This document shows positions 1-10,345 of a stretch of 64,000 bases of DNA, one piece after another. The translations under genes were made by a program, and so were the position numbers. Within the stretch, counting starts at the first letter, position 1; the number at the start of each line of letters is the position of its first letter. Location: the NCBI RefSeq assembly GCF_028657195.3, contig NZ_JANCPR020000003.1, positions 186,001 through 250,000 of the forward strand, in the 5' to 3' direction. Source of the stretch: Streptomyces iconiensis. Its GTDB lineage: Bacteria; Actinomycetota; Actinomycetes; Streptomycetales; Streptomycetaceae. The notes beneath the pieces are model-generated. The model saw only the letters and a program-made list of their open reading frames with translations. It had not been told where the DNA came from and made no database searches.

Positions 1-2
1 TG

Positions 3-425
3 GGGCTGGCGCTCCAACTCACCAATATTCTCCGCGACGTCAGGGAAGACGCGGACAACGGGCGTACATACCTTCCTGCGGAGGATCTCGACAAATTCGG
101 GTGCTCCGCCGGCTTTCTCAGCGATACGGTTCCCACCGGCGCCGACTTCACGGGACTGGTTCACTTCGAAGTGAGGCGTGCCCGTGCGCTGTTCGCAGAG
201 GGGTACCGCTTGTTGCCGATGCTCGACCGACGCTCAGGGGCATGTGTCGCCGCCATGGCCGGGATCTACCACCGCCTGCTGGACCGTATCTCCGCCGACC
301 CGGGCGCCGTTCTGCGCGGCAGGGTCTCGCTGCCCGGGCGGGAGAAAGCGTTCGTCGCGGTGCGCGGGCTCTCCGGCTTCGACGCGAGGCTGGTGTCACG
401 GCAGGCGTCCCGGCGGAGCGCCTGA
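3..425 (+). CDS. hpnD: Presqualene diphosphate synthase HpnD, C-terminal part (gene starts before the window)
   Basis: Partial gene in frame 3 from the left edge, about 140 codons, ending at TGA 423-425. It encodes the C-terminal part of a squalene/phytoene-synthase-family enzyme. The family's second Asp-rich region is visible as LRDVREDADNGRTYLP near the start of the fragment, where aspartates bind Mg-diphosphate. In hopanoid pathways HpnD condenses two farnesyl diphosphates to presqualene diphosphate. I call it HpnD and not HpnC because it directly precedes hpnE; a swapped HpnC/HpnD assignment cannot be excluded from the C-terminus alone. The next gene begins 90 bp downstream on the same strand, so it is probably co-transcribed with the rest of the hopanoid cluster. 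Confidence 0.82.
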   Translation, partial: GLALQLTNILRDVREDADNGRTYLPAEDLDKFGCSAGFLSDTVPTGADFTGLVHFEVRRARALFAEGYRLLPMLDRRSGACVAAMAGIYHRLLDRISADPGAVLRGRVSLPGREKAFVAVRGLSGFDARLVSRQASRRSA

Positions 426-515
426 TGCCGGGTCACCGGGCAACCCGGCACGCGGGGGAGGCGTCCCAGCGGTCACGGACCACACGGAACTGCAGGATCC
501 AGGGGAGGAGCGCGC

Positions 516-1976
516 ATGACGGCCGACGATGTGTGGTCCGGTGAGCGTCCGGCGAGGTCCCGGCGCGCTGTGGTGCTCGGCGGCGGTCTCGCGGGGACGA
601 CGGCGGCGCTGCGGCTCGCCGAGGCCGGCATGGAGACCACGCTCATCGAGACCCGCCCCCGGCTCGGTGGGCTCGCCTTCTCCTTCCCCAGGGATTCGCC
701 GGCCGGCGAGCTGACCGTCGACAACGGCCAGCACGTCTATCTGCGCTGCTGCACCGCCTACAGCTGGTTCCTTGAGCGGGTCGGTGCCGCGGGACTCGCG
801 CCGCTCCAGGAGCGCCTCGACGTACCCGTACTGGACGTCGGCCGCGAGCGGCCCCGGCTCGGCCGGCTGCGGCGCACCGAACTTCCCGTGCCCCTTCACC
901 TGGCGGCCAGCCTCGCGACCTATCCGCACCTCTCGGTCGCCCAGCGTGCCTCGGTCGGCCGTGCCGCGCTGGCGCTCAAGGGGCTGGACCCGGCCGATCC
1001 CGCGCTGGACGGCGTCGACTTCGGCACCTGGCTGCACCGGCACGGACAGTCGCGGCGCACCGTCGAGGCGCTGTGGGACCTGGTGGGTACGGCGACCCTC
1101 AACGCCCGCGCGCCCGAGGCGTCCATGGGCCTGGCCGCCATGGTCTTCAAGACGGGGCTGCTGTCCGACCCCGGCGCGGCCGACATCGGCTGGGCCCACG
1201 TACCGCTCGGCGACATCCACGACGTCCTGGCGCGGGCCGCGCTGGAGAAGGCCGGGGTGCGCACGCTGCTGCGTACCCGTGCGCGCTCCGTCGTCCCCGC
1301 GGGAGAGGGCGGCGGATGGCGTGTGACGGTAGGTCAGGGTCCGGGAGAAGCCGAAGAGCTGGACGCCGGCACCGTCGTGCTGGCCGTACCGCAGCGCGAG
1401 GCGCACGGGCTGCTGCCCGACGGTGCGCTGGCCGATCCCGGCAAACTGCTGGACATCGGCACCTCGCCGATCCTCAATGTTCACGTGATCTACGACCGCA
1501 AGGTGCTGCGGCGCCCCTTCTTCACCGCGATCGGCACCCCCGTCCAGTGGGTGTTCGACCGTACGTCCGCCTCCGGGATGACCGGGGAGGGGCAGTATCT
1601 GGCGCTCTCCCAGTCGGTGGCGCACGAGGAGATCGACCTGCCGGTCGCCACGCTCCGCGAGCGCTATCTCCCTGAGCTGGAGCGGCTGTTGCCCGCGGCG
1701 CGCGGCGCCGGTGTGCGGGACTTCTTCGTCACCAGGGAGCGCACCGCCACGTTCACACCGTCTCCCGGCGTCGGCCGTCTGCGCCCGGGAGCACGCACCT
1801 CGGCGCCCGGTGTCTTCCTCGCGGGCGCGTGGACCGCGACGGGGTGGCCGGCGACCATGGAAAGCGCTGTACGCAGCGGAGCGACAGCCGCGCGCGAGGC
1901 TCTCGTCGCGTTGGGCCGTCCGTATGAGCAGGACCCGGTCCCCGGCATCGAAGGAATGGCCCATGAGCACCATTGA
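516..1976 (+). CDS. hpnE: Hydroxysqualene dehydroxylase HpnE (FAD-dependent)
   Basis: 486 aa. Flavin amine-oxidase/phytoene-desaturase-type protein. The N-terminal dinucleotide-binding motif GGGLAG (residues 22-27) is followed by an acidic residue in TLIE, and the C-terminal FAD motif region FLAGAWTATGWPATME is present. Known HpnE reduces hydroxysqualene to squalene, completing the HpnC/D/E route that replaces squalene synthase in many bacteria. The start at ATG 516 is supported by an AGGGGAGGAG ribosome site at 500-510. The gene overlaps the next one by 14 nt if the ATG at 1963 is used, implying translational coupling. Neighbouring hpnD and shc support the assignment over a carotenoid desaturase. 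Confidence 0.9.
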   Translation: MTADDVWSGERPARSRRAVVLGGGLAGTTAALRLAEAGMETTLIETRPRLGGLAFSFPRDSPAGELTVDNGQHVYLRCCTAYSWFLERVGAAGLAPLQERLDVPVLDVGRERPRLGRLRRTELPVPLHLAASLATYPHLSVAQRASVGRAALALKGLDPADPALDGVDFGTWLHRHGQSRRTVEALWDLVGTATLNARAPEASMGLAAMVFKTGLLSDPGAADIGWAHVPLGDIHDVLARAALEKAGVRTLLRTRARSVVPAGEGGGWRVTVGQGPGEAEELDAGTVVLAVPQREAHGLLPDGALADPGKLLDIGTSPILNVHVIYDRKVLRRPFFTAIGTPVQWVFDRTSASGMTGEGQYLALSQSVAHEEIDLPVATLRERYLPELERLLPAARGAGVRDFFVTRERTATFTPSPGVGRLRPGARTSAPGVFLAGAWTATGWPATMESAVRSGATAAREALVALGRPYEQDPVPGIEGMAHEHH

Positions 1977-3111
1977 CGCAGCGAGTTCGGCCAGCAAGAC
2001 AGCACCGCACAGAGGAGACCCTGTGACCCCGGCGAAGCAACGCCTCGACAACGAGCCCGGCGAGGCAGTCGACACCCAGAGCGTGCGGGAGCTGCTGGAG
2101 CGTGGGCGTACGCTCACGACTCCCGTGCTGCGTGCCGCCGTGGACAGACTGGCGTCCCCCATGGACACCGTCGCTGCCTACCACTTCGGCTGGATCGACA
2201 CCGACGGCCGCCCCTCGTCGGGCGACGGCGGCAAGGCCGTGCGGCCCGCGCTCGCGCTGCTGTCGGCCGAGGCGGCCGGCGCCGTGCCGGAGACCGGCGT
2301 ACCCGGGGCCGTTGCCGTGGAGCTGGTGCACAACTTCTCCCTGCTGCACGACGACCTCATGGACGGGGACGAGCAGCGCAGGCACCGTGACACCGTGTGG
2401 AAAGTGCACGGGCCCGCGCAGGCCATCCTCGTCGGCGACGCCCTCTTCGCGCTGGCCGGCGAGATACTGCTGGAGCTGGGCACGCCCGAGGCCGGCCGCG
2501 CGACGCGGCGGCTGACGCTGGCGACCCGCAGGCTCATCGACGGCCAGGCGCAGGACATCTCCTACGAGCACCGTGATGTCGTCACGGTCGAGGAGTGCCT
2601 GGACATGGAGGGCAACAAGACCGGGGCGCTGCTTGCCTGTGCCGCCTCCATCGGTGCCGTGCTCGGCGGGGCCGACGACCGTACGGCCGACGCGCTGGCG
2701 TCCTACGGTCACCACCTGGGGCTCGCCTTCCAGGCGGTGGACGACCTGCTCGGCATCTGGGGCGATCCGGAGAGCACGGGCAAGCAGACCTGGAGCGACC
2801 TGCGGCAGCGCAAGAAGTCACTGCCCGTTGCCGCCGCGCTCGGTGCCCAGGGCGAAGCCGCCACCCGGCTCGCCAAGCTGATGGCAGCCGACGCGAAGAA
2901 GAGCCAGGCAGAGTTCGAAGACTTCGACGAGGCCGAATTCGCCGAGCGTGCGGCGCTGATCGAGCAGGCCGGTGGCAGGGAGTGGACGTCGCAGGAGGCT
3001 CAGCGGCAGCACACGACGGCCCTGGCTGCGCTCGACTCCGTCGACATGCCGGGCAGGGTGCGGGAGCAACTCGCCGCACTGGCCGACTTCGTCGTCGTAC
3101 GACAGAGGTGA
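1963..3111 (+). CDS. Polyprenyl (farnesyl-type) diphosphate synthase
   Basis: 382 aa from ATG 1963; trans-prenyltransferase. Both Asp-rich motifs are intact: DDLMD at residues 130-134 and DDLLGIWGD at 260-268, which bind the Mg-diphosphates of the allylic and homoallylic substrates. In this cluster it most likely supplies C15 farnesyl diphosphate to HpnC/HpnD; chain length cannot be settled from sequence alone. The start is ambiguous. ATG 1963 has AAGGA upstream and overlaps hpnE. GTG 2023, in the same frame, has a stronger AGAGGAG at 2011-2017 and would give 362 aa. Residues before the GTG look unstructured, so either start leaves the catalytic domain whole. Confidence 0.9.
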   Translation: MSTIDAASSASKTAPHRGDPVTPAKQRLDNEPGEAVDTQSVRELLERGRTLTTPVLRAAVDRLASPMDTVAAYHFGWIDTDGRPSSGDGGKAVRPALALLSAEAAGAVPETGVPGAVAVELVHNFSLLHDDLMDGDEQRRHRDTVWKVHGPAQAILVGDALFALAGEILLELGTPEAGRATRRLTLATRRLIDGQAQDISYEHRDVVTVEECLDMEGNKTGALLACAASIGAVLGGADDRTADALASYGHHLGLAFQAVDDLLGIWGDPESTGKQTWSDLRQRKKSLPVAAALGAQGEAATRLAKLMAADAKKSQAEFEDFDEAEFAERAALIEQAGGREWTSQEAQRQHTTALAALDSVDMPGRVREQLAALADFVVVRQR

Positions 3112-3167
3112 CATTCTTGGCAAGCCGCTTAGATCCGATCACTTCGGACACTTCGGAAGGAGAGGCG

Positions 3168-5168
3168 ATGACAGCCACGACGGACGGACCCGCTGGACCC
3201 GGCGTCTCCGAAACGAAGCCCACGGAGCGTGACTCTCCCCCTCCGCCTGCGCCGCCAGGACGGGAGAGTCTGACCGCTCTCGCGGAGCGGACCACGGCCC
3301 GCGCCGTCGACCACCTGCTGGCCCGCCAGGACGAGGCGGGCTGGTGGAAGGGCGACCTGGAAACCAACGTCACCATGGATGCCGAGGACTTGCTGCTGCG
3401 CGAGTTCCTCGGCATTCGTGATGAGAGGACCCTGCGGGCCGCGGCCCGCTTCATCCGGTCCCAGCAGCGCGAGGACCGTACCTGGGCCACCTTCCACGGC
3501 GGCCCTGGCGACCTGTCCGCCACCATCGAGGCGTACGTCGCGCTCCGGCTGGCGGGCGACGATCCCGCGGCGCCGCACATGGCCGAGGCGTCCGCGTGGG
3601 TGCGCGAGCACGGCGGTGTCGCGCGCAGCAGGGTCTTCACCCGTATCTGGCTGGCGATGTTCGGCTGGTGGCGCTGGGAGGACCTGCCGGAGATGCCGCC
3701 GGAGGTCATCTACCTCCCCAAGTGGTTCCCGCTCAACATCTACGACTTCGGCTGCTGGGCCCGGCAGACCATCGTGCCGCTCACGGTCGTCTCGGCCCTG
3801 CGTCCCGTGCACCCCGCGCCGTTCAGGATCGACGAACTGCACCGCGATCCCGCCCGGCCGATGCCGCCGGCCCGCAAGGTGCCCGTCGCCAGCTGGGACG
3901 GCGCCTTCCAGCGGCTCGACCGCGCCCTGCACGCCTATCGCAAGGTCGCCGTACGGCCGTTGCGCCGCGCCGCGCTCAAGGACGCGTCACGCTGGATCAT
4001 CGAGCGCCAGGAGAACGACGGCTGCTGGGGCGGCATCCAACCCCCCGCCGTCTACTCGCTGATCGCGCTCAGGCTGCTCGGCTACGACCTCGAACACCCC
4101 GTGATGAAGGCGGGACTCGCCTCCCTCGACCGCTTCGCCGTCTGGCCCGACGAGGAGACGCGGATGGTGGAGGCGTGCCAGTCCCCCGTATGGGACACCT
4201 GCCTCGCCGCCATCGCGCTCGTGGACGCCGGGCTGCCTCACGACCACCCCGCGCTGGTCAAGGCCGCCGACTGGATGCTCGGCGAACAGATCGTACGGCC
4301 CGGCGACTGGTCCGTGCGCCGTCCGCAACTGCCGCCGGGGGGCTGGGCGTTCGAGTTCCACAACGACAACTACCCGGACATCGACGACACGGCAGAGGTC
4401 GCCCTCGCGCTGCGCCGTATCGACCACCCGGACCCCGAGCGCGTCGACAGAGCCATCGGCCGTGCCGTGCGCTGGAACCTGGGAATGCAGTCCAGCGAGG
4501 GCGCCTGGGGCGCCTTCGACATCGACAACACCAGCAAGTTCCCCAACCGGCTGCCGTTCTGCGACTTCGGCGAGGTCATCGACCCGCCCTCGGCCGACGT
4601 CACAGGGCACGTCCTGGAGATGCTGGCTGCCGAAGGGCAGCAGCACGACCCGCGGGCCCGCAAGTCCCTCGCCTGGCTCCTGGCCGAACAGGAGGCGAAC
4701 GGCGCCTGGTTCGGCCGCTGGGGCGTCAACTACCTCTACGGGACAGGGTCCGTGCTCCCCGCGCTCATCGCCGCGGGGCTGCCCGCCTCGCACCCCGCCG
4801 TGCGCCGGGCGGTGACCTGGCTGGAGAGCGTTCAGAACGACGACGGCGGCTGGGGCGAGGACCTGCGCTCCTACATCGACGCCGAGTGGGTCGCCAACGG
4901 CACCTCCACGGCCTCGCAGACCGGCTGGGCGCTGATGGCGCTGCTCGCGGCGGGTGAGAAGGAGAGCAAGGCCGTCGAACGCGGCATCAGCTGGCTGGCC
5001 GAGACCCAGCGTGAGGACGGCTACTGGGACGAGCCGTTCTTCACGGGAACCGGCTTCCCCTGGGACTTCTCGATCAACTACCACCTGTACCGGATGGTCT
5101 TCCCCGTCACGGCGCTGGGCCGCTATCTCCACGGGGACGGCCTCGGTCGCCTCGGGCGGGCCGCCTGA
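3168..5168 (+). CDS. shc: Squalene-hopene cyclase
   Basis: 666 aa, normal for the family. It cyclises squalene to hopene/hopanol at the membrane face. The catalytic acid motif DxDD is seen as DIDD at residues 404-407. Several QW repeats typical of triterpene cyclases are visible (QENDGCWGG, QSSEGAWG, QNDDGGWGE, QREDGYWDE). Residues 1-35 are a Pro/Thr-rich extension, presumably disordered. The start ATG 3168 is chosen for the GGAAGGAGAGG ribosome site at 3155-3164; the open frame extends further upstream only as a shadow of the prenyltransferase gene. Its TGA overlaps the ATG of hpnG by one base, indicating coupled translation. Confidence 0.96.
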   Translation: MTATTDGPAGPGVSETKPTERDSPPPPAPPGRESLTALAERTTARAVDHLLARQDEAGWWKGDLETNVTMDAEDLLLREFLGIRDERTLRAAARFIRSQQREDRTWATFHGGPGDLSATIEAYVALRLAGDDPAAPHMAEASAWVREHGGVARSRVFTRIWLAMFGWWRWEDLPEMPPEVIYLPKWFPLNIYDFGCWARQTIVPLTVVSALRPVHPAPFRIDELHRDPARPMPPARKVPVASWDGAFQRLDRALHAYRKVAVRPLRRAALKDASRWIIERQENDGCWGGIQPPAVYSLIALRLLGYDLEHPVMKAGLASLDRFAVWPDEETRMVEACQSPVWDTCLAAIALVDAGLPHDHPALVKAADWMLGEQIVRPGDWSVRRPQLPPGGWAFEFHNDNYPDIDDTAEVALALRRIDHPDPERVDRAIGRAVRWNLGMQSSEGAWGAFDIDNTSKFPNRLPFCDFGEVIDPPSADVTGHVLEMLAAEGQQHDPRARKSLAWLLAEQEANGAWFGRWGVNYLYGTGSVLPALIAAGLPASHPAVRRAVTWLESVQNDDGGWGEDLRSYIDAEWVANGTSTASQTGWALMALLAAGEKESKAVERGISWLAETQREDGYWDEPFFTGTGFPWDFSINYHLYRMVFPVTALGRYLHGDGLGRLGRAA

Positions 5169-5827
5169 TGGAAGGCCCGAGCGCCCCAGGCCCGCTGCTG
5201 ATCGCGTGCGCGCTCGGAATCGAGCACGCCGCGCTGCGCCGCGGCCTGGGGCGCCCGGGCACCGTCACCGGGACGGAGGACATCCGGCTGCTCCGCAGCG
5301 GCATGGGCCCCCAGGCGGCACGCCGGGCACTGACCGGCGCGCTCGACGGCGAGTCCGTGCCCGGCGGAACGGCCGTCCTGGCCACCGGCTTCTGCGCCGG
5401 GCTCGCGCCCGGTATGCGGCCGGGTGACCTCGTGGTCGCCGACGAGACCCGTGGCCCCGAAGGGCGTGTCCCCTGCACGGGTGCGGAACTGCTCGCCGCC
5501 GCACTCACCGGGCTCGCCCCGAGCCGTACCGTCCACACAGGCCCGCTCGCGGGCACCGATCACGTCGTGCGGGGCTCCGAGAGGGGTTCACTGCACGCGA
5601 CGGGGGCACTCGCCGCCGACATGGAATCGGCCGCCACTCTCGCCACTGCCGCAGCGGGCACGGCACGGCGTCCGGTTGCGGCCGTACGGGTGGTGGTGGA
5701 TGCTCCCGGACACGAACTGATTCGAATTGGGACACTGCGAGGTGGAATATCAGCATTCCGTGTTCTTCGCGGTGTCCTGCCCGCATTCCTCGAATGGCAC
5801 CGATCCTTGCTGCTCCCCTGGAGGTGA
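5168..5827 (+). CDS. hpnG: HpnG-type nucleoside phosphorylase (adenosylhopane to ribosylhopane)
   Basis: 219 aa. Purine nucleoside phosphorylase/MTA-SAH nucleosidase fold. It begins with the glycine-rich substrate-binding strand region LLIACALGIEHAALRRG, has a central VLATGFCAGL segment, and carries the conserved DMESAA motif that binds ribose in this superfamily. In hopanoid producers HpnG removes adenine from adenosylhopane to yield phosphoribosylhopane; this role is inferred from its place between shc and hpnH. The ATG shares a base with the shc stop codon. A ribosome site for the next gene is embedded in its 3' end. Confidence 0.82.
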   Translation: MEGPSAPGPLLIACALGIEHAALRRGLGRPGTVTGTEDIRLLRSGMGPQAARRALTGALDGESVPGGTAVLATGFCAGLAPGMRPGDLVVADETRGPEGRVPCTGAELLAAALTGLAPSRTVHTGPLAGTDHVVRGSERGSLHATGALAADMESAATLATAAAGTARRPVAAVRVVVDAPGHELIRIGTLRGGISAFRVLRGVLPAFLEWHRSLLLPWR

Positions 5828-5834
5828 GCGAGAA

Positions 5835-6854
5835 ATGGCCATGCCACTCCGCCAGACCGTCCGTATTGGTTCCTATCTCTTTCAGCAGAAGCTCCGTAAG
5901 CGTGAGAAGTTTCCGCTCATCGTCGAGCTGGAACCGCTCTTCGCCTGCAATCTCAAGTGCGAGGGCTGCGGAAAGATCCAGCATCCGGCCGGTGTGCTCA
6001 AGCAGCGCATGCCCGTGGCCCAGGCAGTGGGCGCTGTGCTGGAGTCCGGCGCCCCGATGGTCTCCATCGCCGGTGGCGAGCCGCTGATGCACCCGCAGAT
6101 CGGGGAGATCGTGCGGCAGTTGGTGGCGAAGAAGAAGTATGTGTTCCTGTGCACCAACGCGATGCTGATGCGTAAGAAGATGGATCAGTTCACGCCTTCT
6201 CCCTACTTTGCCTTCGCCGTGCACATCGACGGACTGCGCGAGCGGCACGACGAATCCGTGGCCAAGGAGGGCGTTTTCGACGAGGCGGTTGAGGCGATGA
6301 AGGAGGCCAAGCGGCGCGGCTTCCGGGTCACCACCAACTCGACCTTCTTCAACACCGACACCCCGCAGACGATCGTCGAGGTGCTCAACTACCTCAACGA
6401 CGACCTGAAGGTGGACGAGATGATGATCTCGCCCGCCTATGCCTACGAGAAGGCGCCCGACCAGGAGCACTTCCTTGGCGTCGAGCAGACCAGGGAACTG
6501 TTCAAGAAGGCGTTCGCCGGGGGCAACAGGTCCCGCTGGAGGCTCAACCACAGCCCGCTCTTCCTCGATTTCCTGGAGGGCAAGGCCGACTTCCCGTGCA
6601 CGGCCTGGGCCATTCCGAACTACTCACTCTTCGGCTGGCAACGCCCCTGCTACCTGATGAGCGACGGCTACGTACCCACGTACAAGGAACTGGTCGAGGA
6701 GACCGACTGGGACAAGTACGGCCGCGGCAAGGACCCGCGCTGCGCCAACTGCATGGCGCACTGCGGATACGAGCCCACCGCCGTCCTGGCCACCATGGGC
6801 TCCCTCAAGGAATCCCTGCGCGCTGCGCGCGAGACGGTCGGCGGCAACCGGTAG
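5835..6854 (+). CDS. hpnH: Adenosyl-hopene transferase HpnH (radical SAM)
   Basis: 339 aa. The radical-SAM iron-sulfur motif CxxxCxxC is present as C38, C42, C45 in FACNLKCEGCGK. A GGEPL motif follows, involved in SAM binding, and a C-terminal Cys cluster (CANCMAHCGYEP) resembles the SPASM-like tail of HpnH proteins. HpnH adds the 5'-deoxyadenosyl radical to hopene, the first step of C35 side-chain building. The start ATG 5835 has GGAGGTGA at 5820-5827 overlapping the hpnG stop; a second ATG at 5841 is less well spaced. An 84-bp gap, not another gene, separates it from dxs. Confidence 0.95.
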   Translation: MAMPLRQTVRIGSYLFQQKLRKREKFPLIVELEPLFACNLKCEGCGKIQHPAGVLKQRMPVAQAVGAVLESGAPMVSIAGGEPLMHPQIGEIVRQLVAKKKYVFLCTNAMLMRKKMDQFTPSPYFAFAVHIDGLRERHDESVAKEGVFDEAVEAMKEAKRRGFRVTTNSTFFNTDTPQTIVEVLNYLNDDLKVDEMMISPAYAYEKAPDQEHFLGVEQTRELFKKAFAGGNRSRWRLNHSPLFLDFLEGKADFPCTAWAIPNYSLFGWQRPCYLMSDGYVPTYKELVEETDWDKYGRGKDPRCANCMAHCGYEPTAVLATMGSLKESLRAARETVGGNR

Positions 6855-6938
6855 CCGGTGCGCACAGCCACGCGCACACCCAGCCATCACACCCATCCGG
6901 ACCACCACCGGAGCATTCGGAGAGCAGGGGGGCCGACC

Positions 6939-8921
6939 ATGTCCTTGCTGGAGTCCATCGACGGACCACGCGATCTGGACGCGCTGTCCGAGGACGACCT
7001 GGAGGAACTCGCCGAGGAGATCCGCCAGTTCCTGATTCACGCGGTGTCCCGCACCGGCGGCCATCTCGGCCCCAACCTGGGCGTGGTCGAACTGACCATC
7101 GCCCTGCACCGGGTCTTCGACTCGCCGGCCGACCGTGTCCTGTGGGACACGGGACACCAGTCGTATGTGCACAAGCTGCTGACGGGGCGGCAGGACTTCT
7201 CCAAGCTGCGTGCGAAGGGCGGCCTCTCCGGCTACCCCTCGCGTGAGGAGTCCGACCACGACGTCATCGAGAACTCGCACGCCTCCACGGTTCTGGGTTG
7301 GGCCGACGGCCTGGCCAAGGCCAACGAGGTGCGCGGGGGCGAGTACGCGGACCGGGCCGTCGTCGCCGTCATCGGTGACGGCGCGCTCACCGGTGGTATG
7401 GCCTGGGAGGCGCTGAACAACATCGCGGCGGCCAAGGACCGCCCGCTCGTCATCGTGGTCAACGACAACGAGCGCTCCTATTCGCCCACCATCGGTGGCC
7501 TGGCCAACCACCTGGCCACGCTGCGCACCACCAACGAGTACGAGCGGGTGCTGGCCTGGGGCAAGGGCGTGCTCCAGCACACGCCCGTGGTCGGCAAGCC
7601 GCTCTACGAGTCGCTGCACGGCGCCAAGAAGGGCTTCAAGGACGCCTTCGCGCCGCAGGGCATGTTCGAGGACCTGGGTCTGAAGTACGTGGGGCCCATC
7701 GACGGGCACGACATCGCCGCCGTGGAGTCGGCCCTGCGGCGGGCCAAACGCTTCGGCGGGCCCGTCCTCGTGCACTGCCTCACCGAGAAGGGGCGCGGCT
7801 ACGAGCCGGCGCTCGCCGACGAGACCGACCACTTCCACACCGTCGTACGCATCGACCCGGGCACGGGTGAGCCCGTCGAGCGGCCGGGCGGGCAGTCGTG
7901 GACCTCGGTCTTCGGGGCCGAGATGGTGCGCGTCGGCGCCGAACGGCCGGACGTCGTGGCCGTCACGGCCGCGATGCTGCACCCTGTGGGGCTCGCCGGG
8001 TTCGCCGAGGCGTACCCGGACCGCGTCCATGACGTCGGCATCGCCGAACAGCATGCCGCCGTCTCCGCCGCCGGGATGGCCACCGGCGGGCTGCATCCCG
8101 TCGTGGCCCTCTACGCCACCTTCCTCAACCGCGCCTTCGACCAGCTCCTCATGGATGTCGCGCTGCACAGGTGCGGGGTCACGTTCGTGCTGGACAGGGC
8201 GGGGGTCACCGGGCCCGACGGGCCCTCGCACCACGGTATGTGGGACCTGTCCGTGCTGCAGGTCGTTCCCGGGCTGCGCATCGCGGCACCCCGCGACGCG
8301 GAGCGGCTGCGCGCGGAGCTGCGCGAGGCACTGGAGGTGGACGACGCGCCCACCGTGCTGCGGCTGCCCAAGGCCACCGTGGGTGAACCCGTCGAGGCGG
8401 TGCGCCGCGTCGGCGGGATGGACGTGCTCAGGGAGGGTCGGCCGGAGCAGAACGGCGCCTCTGGGGGCGACAGGCCCGGAGGGGACGCGCTGCTGGTCGC
8501 CGTCGGCACGATGGCGAGCGTATGCCTGGAGGCGGCGGCACTCCTGGCCGAACGCGGCATCACCGCGACCGTCGTCGACCCGCGCTGGGTCAAGCCCGTC
8601 GACCCCGAACTGCCGCCCCTGGCCGAGCGGCACGGCCTGGTCGCCGTCATCGAGGACAACGGCCGTACGGGCGGCGTCGGTTCGGCCGTCGCCGAGGCGC
8701 TGCGTGACGCGGGGTCCGACGTACCGCTGTGCTCCCTCGGGCTGCCCCAGCGCTTCCTGGCGCACGGCAAGCGCGACGAGATCCTCGCCGAGGCCGGGCT
8801 CACCCCGGTCGAGGTCGCCGCACGTGTCGGTGAGGAGCTGGCCCGGCGGGACGAACGCGAGCGAGCACAGCGCGCACGCTGGGAACGCGGGGCGCGCGCG
8901 AACGAAGGGAGCATGGCGTGA
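6939..8921 (+). CDS. dxs: 1-deoxy-D-xylulose-5-phosphate synthase
   Basis: 660 aa, slightly longer than the usual ~620-640. Thiamine-diphosphate enzyme that condenses pyruvate and glyceraldehyde-3-phosphate, the first step of the MEP isoprenoid pathway. The TPP motif begins GDGALTGG at residue 146 and continues to the conserved NDN; the transketolase central domain carries the catalytic Glu region DVGIAEQHA. The start at ATG 6939 is preceded by a GAGCAGGGG-like ribosome site. A short linker of ~15 residues with Gly/Asp near residue 505 and an Arg-rich C-terminus are the additions. It overlaps hpnO by 4 nt (GTGA). Its location ties extra isoprenoid supply to hopanoid synthesis. Confidence 0.96.
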   Translation: MSLLESIDGPRDLDALSEDDLEELAEEIRQFLIHAVSRTGGHLGPNLGVVELTIALHRVFDSPADRVLWDTGHQSYVHKLLTGRQDFSKLRAKGGLSGYPSREESDHDVIENSHASTVLGWADGLAKANEVRGGEYADRAVVAVIGDGALTGGMAWEALNNIAAAKDRPLVIVVNDNERSYSPTIGGLANHLATLRTTNEYERVLAWGKGVLQHTPVVGKPLYESLHGAKKGFKDAFAPQGMFEDLGLKYVGPIDGHDIAAVESALRRAKRFGGPVLVHCLTEKGRGYEPALADETDHFHTVVRIDPGTGEPVERPGGQSWTSVFGAEMVRVGAERPDVVAVTAAMLHPVGLAGFAEAYPDRVHDVGIAEQHAAVSAAGMATGGLHPVVALYATFLNRAFDQLLMDVALHRCGVTFVLDRAGVTGPDGPSHHGMWDLSVLQVVPGLRIAAPRDAERLRAELREALEVDDAPTVLRLPKATVGEPVEAVRRVGGMDVLREGRPEQNGASGGDRPGGDALLVAVGTMASVCLEAAALLAERGITATVVDPRWVKPVDPELPPLAERHGLVAVIEDNGRTGGVGSAVAEALRDAGSDVPLCSLGLPQRFLAHGKRDEILAEAGLTPVEVAARVGEELARRDERERAQRARWERGARANEGSMA

Positions 8922-10312
8922 CCACCGGATCCGCCGGTTTCGACCTGGCGAAACTGCTGGCCGACCGGGGCGGCGAACGCTACGAGCTGCACACGCGGCA
9001 CCTCAACCACCAACTCCCGCGCATGCTGCGCACGCTCGGCTTCGACAAGGTCTACGAGCGGGCCGAGGGCGCCTACTTCTACGACGCCGAGGGCAACGAC
9101 TATCTCGACATGCTCGCCGGGTTCGGCGTCATGGGCCTCGGCCGCCACCACCCCGTCGTACGGCAGGCGCTGCACGACGTTCTCGACGCGCAGCTCGCCG
9201 ACCTCACCAGGTTCGACTGCCAGCCGCTGCCTGGCCTGCTGGCCGAGCGGCTCCTGTCGTACGCGCCGGGCCTCGACCGTGTCTTCTTCGGCAACAGCGG
9301 CACCGAGGCCGTCGAGACCGCGCTCAAGTTCGCGCGGTACGCCACGGGCAGACCGAGGGTCCTGTACTGCGACCACGCCTTCCACGGGCTGACCACGGGC
9401 TCGCTCTCCGTCAACGGGGAGGACGGGTTCCGCGACGGCTTCGCGCCGCTGCTGCCCGACACGGCCGTTCCGCTCGGCGATCTCGGCGCGCTGGAGCGGG
9501 AGTTGAAGCGGGGCGACGTCGCCGCGCTGGTCGTCGAACCCATCCAGGGCAAGGGCGTGCACGAGTCGCCGCCCGGCTATCTGCGCGCCGCCGGTGAGCT
9601 GCTGCACAAGCACGGGGCGCTGCTGATCGCCGACGAGGTGCAGACCGGGCTCGGGCGTACCGGCGACTTCTTCGCCTACCAGCACGAGGAAGGCGTGGAC
9701 CCCGACCTCGTGTGCGTGGCCAAGTCGCTTTCTGGCGGCTATGTTCCGGTAGGTGCCACCCTCGGCAAGGACTGGATCTTCAAGAAGGTCTACTCCTCGA
9801 TGGACCGCGTGCTCGTCCATTCAGCGAGCTTCGGCTCCAACGCGCAGGCCATGGCCGCCGGACTGGCGACCCTCGCCGTGATGGACGACGAGCGGATCAC
9901 CGAGAACGCGCGCCACGTCGGCGACCTGCTGCGCAAGCGGCTCGGGGCACTTGTCGACAAGTACGAGCTGCTGCACGCGGTGCGCGGGCGCGGCCTCATG
10001 ATCGGTATCGAGTTCGGCAAGCCGCGGTCACTGGGCCTGCGGAGCCGGTGGACGATGCTCCAGGCGGCACGCAAGGGCCTGTTCGCGCAGATGGTGGTGG
10101 TGCCGCTGCTGCAGCGGCACCGGATCCTGACGCAGGTGTCGGGCGACCATCTGGAGGTCATCAAGCTGATTCCTCCCCTGGTGGTGGGGGAGGCGGAGGT
10201 CGAGCGGTTCGTGACCGCGTTCGAGCAGGTCATGGATGACGCACACGCGGGCGGCGGCCTCATGTGGGAGTTCGGCCGCACCCTGGTCAAGCAGGCGGTC
10301 GCGCACCGCTGA
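8918..10312 (+). CDS. hpnO: Class III aminotransferase HpnO (aminobacteriohopanetriol formation)
   Basis: 464 aa. PLP fold-type I, ornithine/acetylornithine-aminotransferase family. The PLP lysine is K269 in CVAKSLSGG; the upstream Asp that contacts the PLP ring nitrogen is in [10 protein letters not shown], and NSGTEAVE binds the phosphate. In hopanoid clusters this enzyme converts ribosylhopane-derived aldehyde to 35-aminobacteriohopane-triol; that role is inferred from context because the fold itself is generic. GTG 8918 overlaps the dxs stop and has AAGGGAGC at 8905-8912. It is the last gene of the operon and faces the next gene tail to tail across 33 bp. Confidence 0.88.
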   Translation: MTTGSAGFDLAKLLADRGGERYELHTRHLNHQLPRMLRTLGFDKVYERAEGAYFYDAEGNDYLDMLAGFGVMGLGRHHPVVRQALHDVLDAQLADLTRFDCQPLPGLLAERLLSYAPGLDRVFFGNSGTEAVETALKFARYATGRPRVLYCDHAFHGLTTGSLSVNGEDGFRDGFAPLLPDTAVPLGDLGALERELKRGDVAALVVEPIQGKGVHESPPGYLRAAGELLHKHGALLIADEVQTGLGRTGDFFAYQHEEGVDPDLVCVAKSLSGGYVPVGATLGKDWIFKKVYSSMDRVLVHSASFGSNAQAMAAGLATLAVMDDERITENARHVGDLLRKRLGALVDKYELLHAVRGRGLMIGIEFGKPRSLGLRSRWTMLQAARKGLFAQMVVVPLLQRHRILTQVSGDHLEVIKLIPPLVVGEAEVERFVTAFEQVMDDAHAGGGLMWEFGRTLVKQAVAHR

Positions 10313-10345
10313 ACCGGCTCTCCCGACGCCGCTGCCGTCCGGGGG

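Noticed and set aside
396..2168. 590-codon open frame on the minus strand opposite hpnE
   Set aside because: Antisense shadow of a strongly supported gene; composition Arg/Gly-rich and no domain, typical of high-GC complementary frames.
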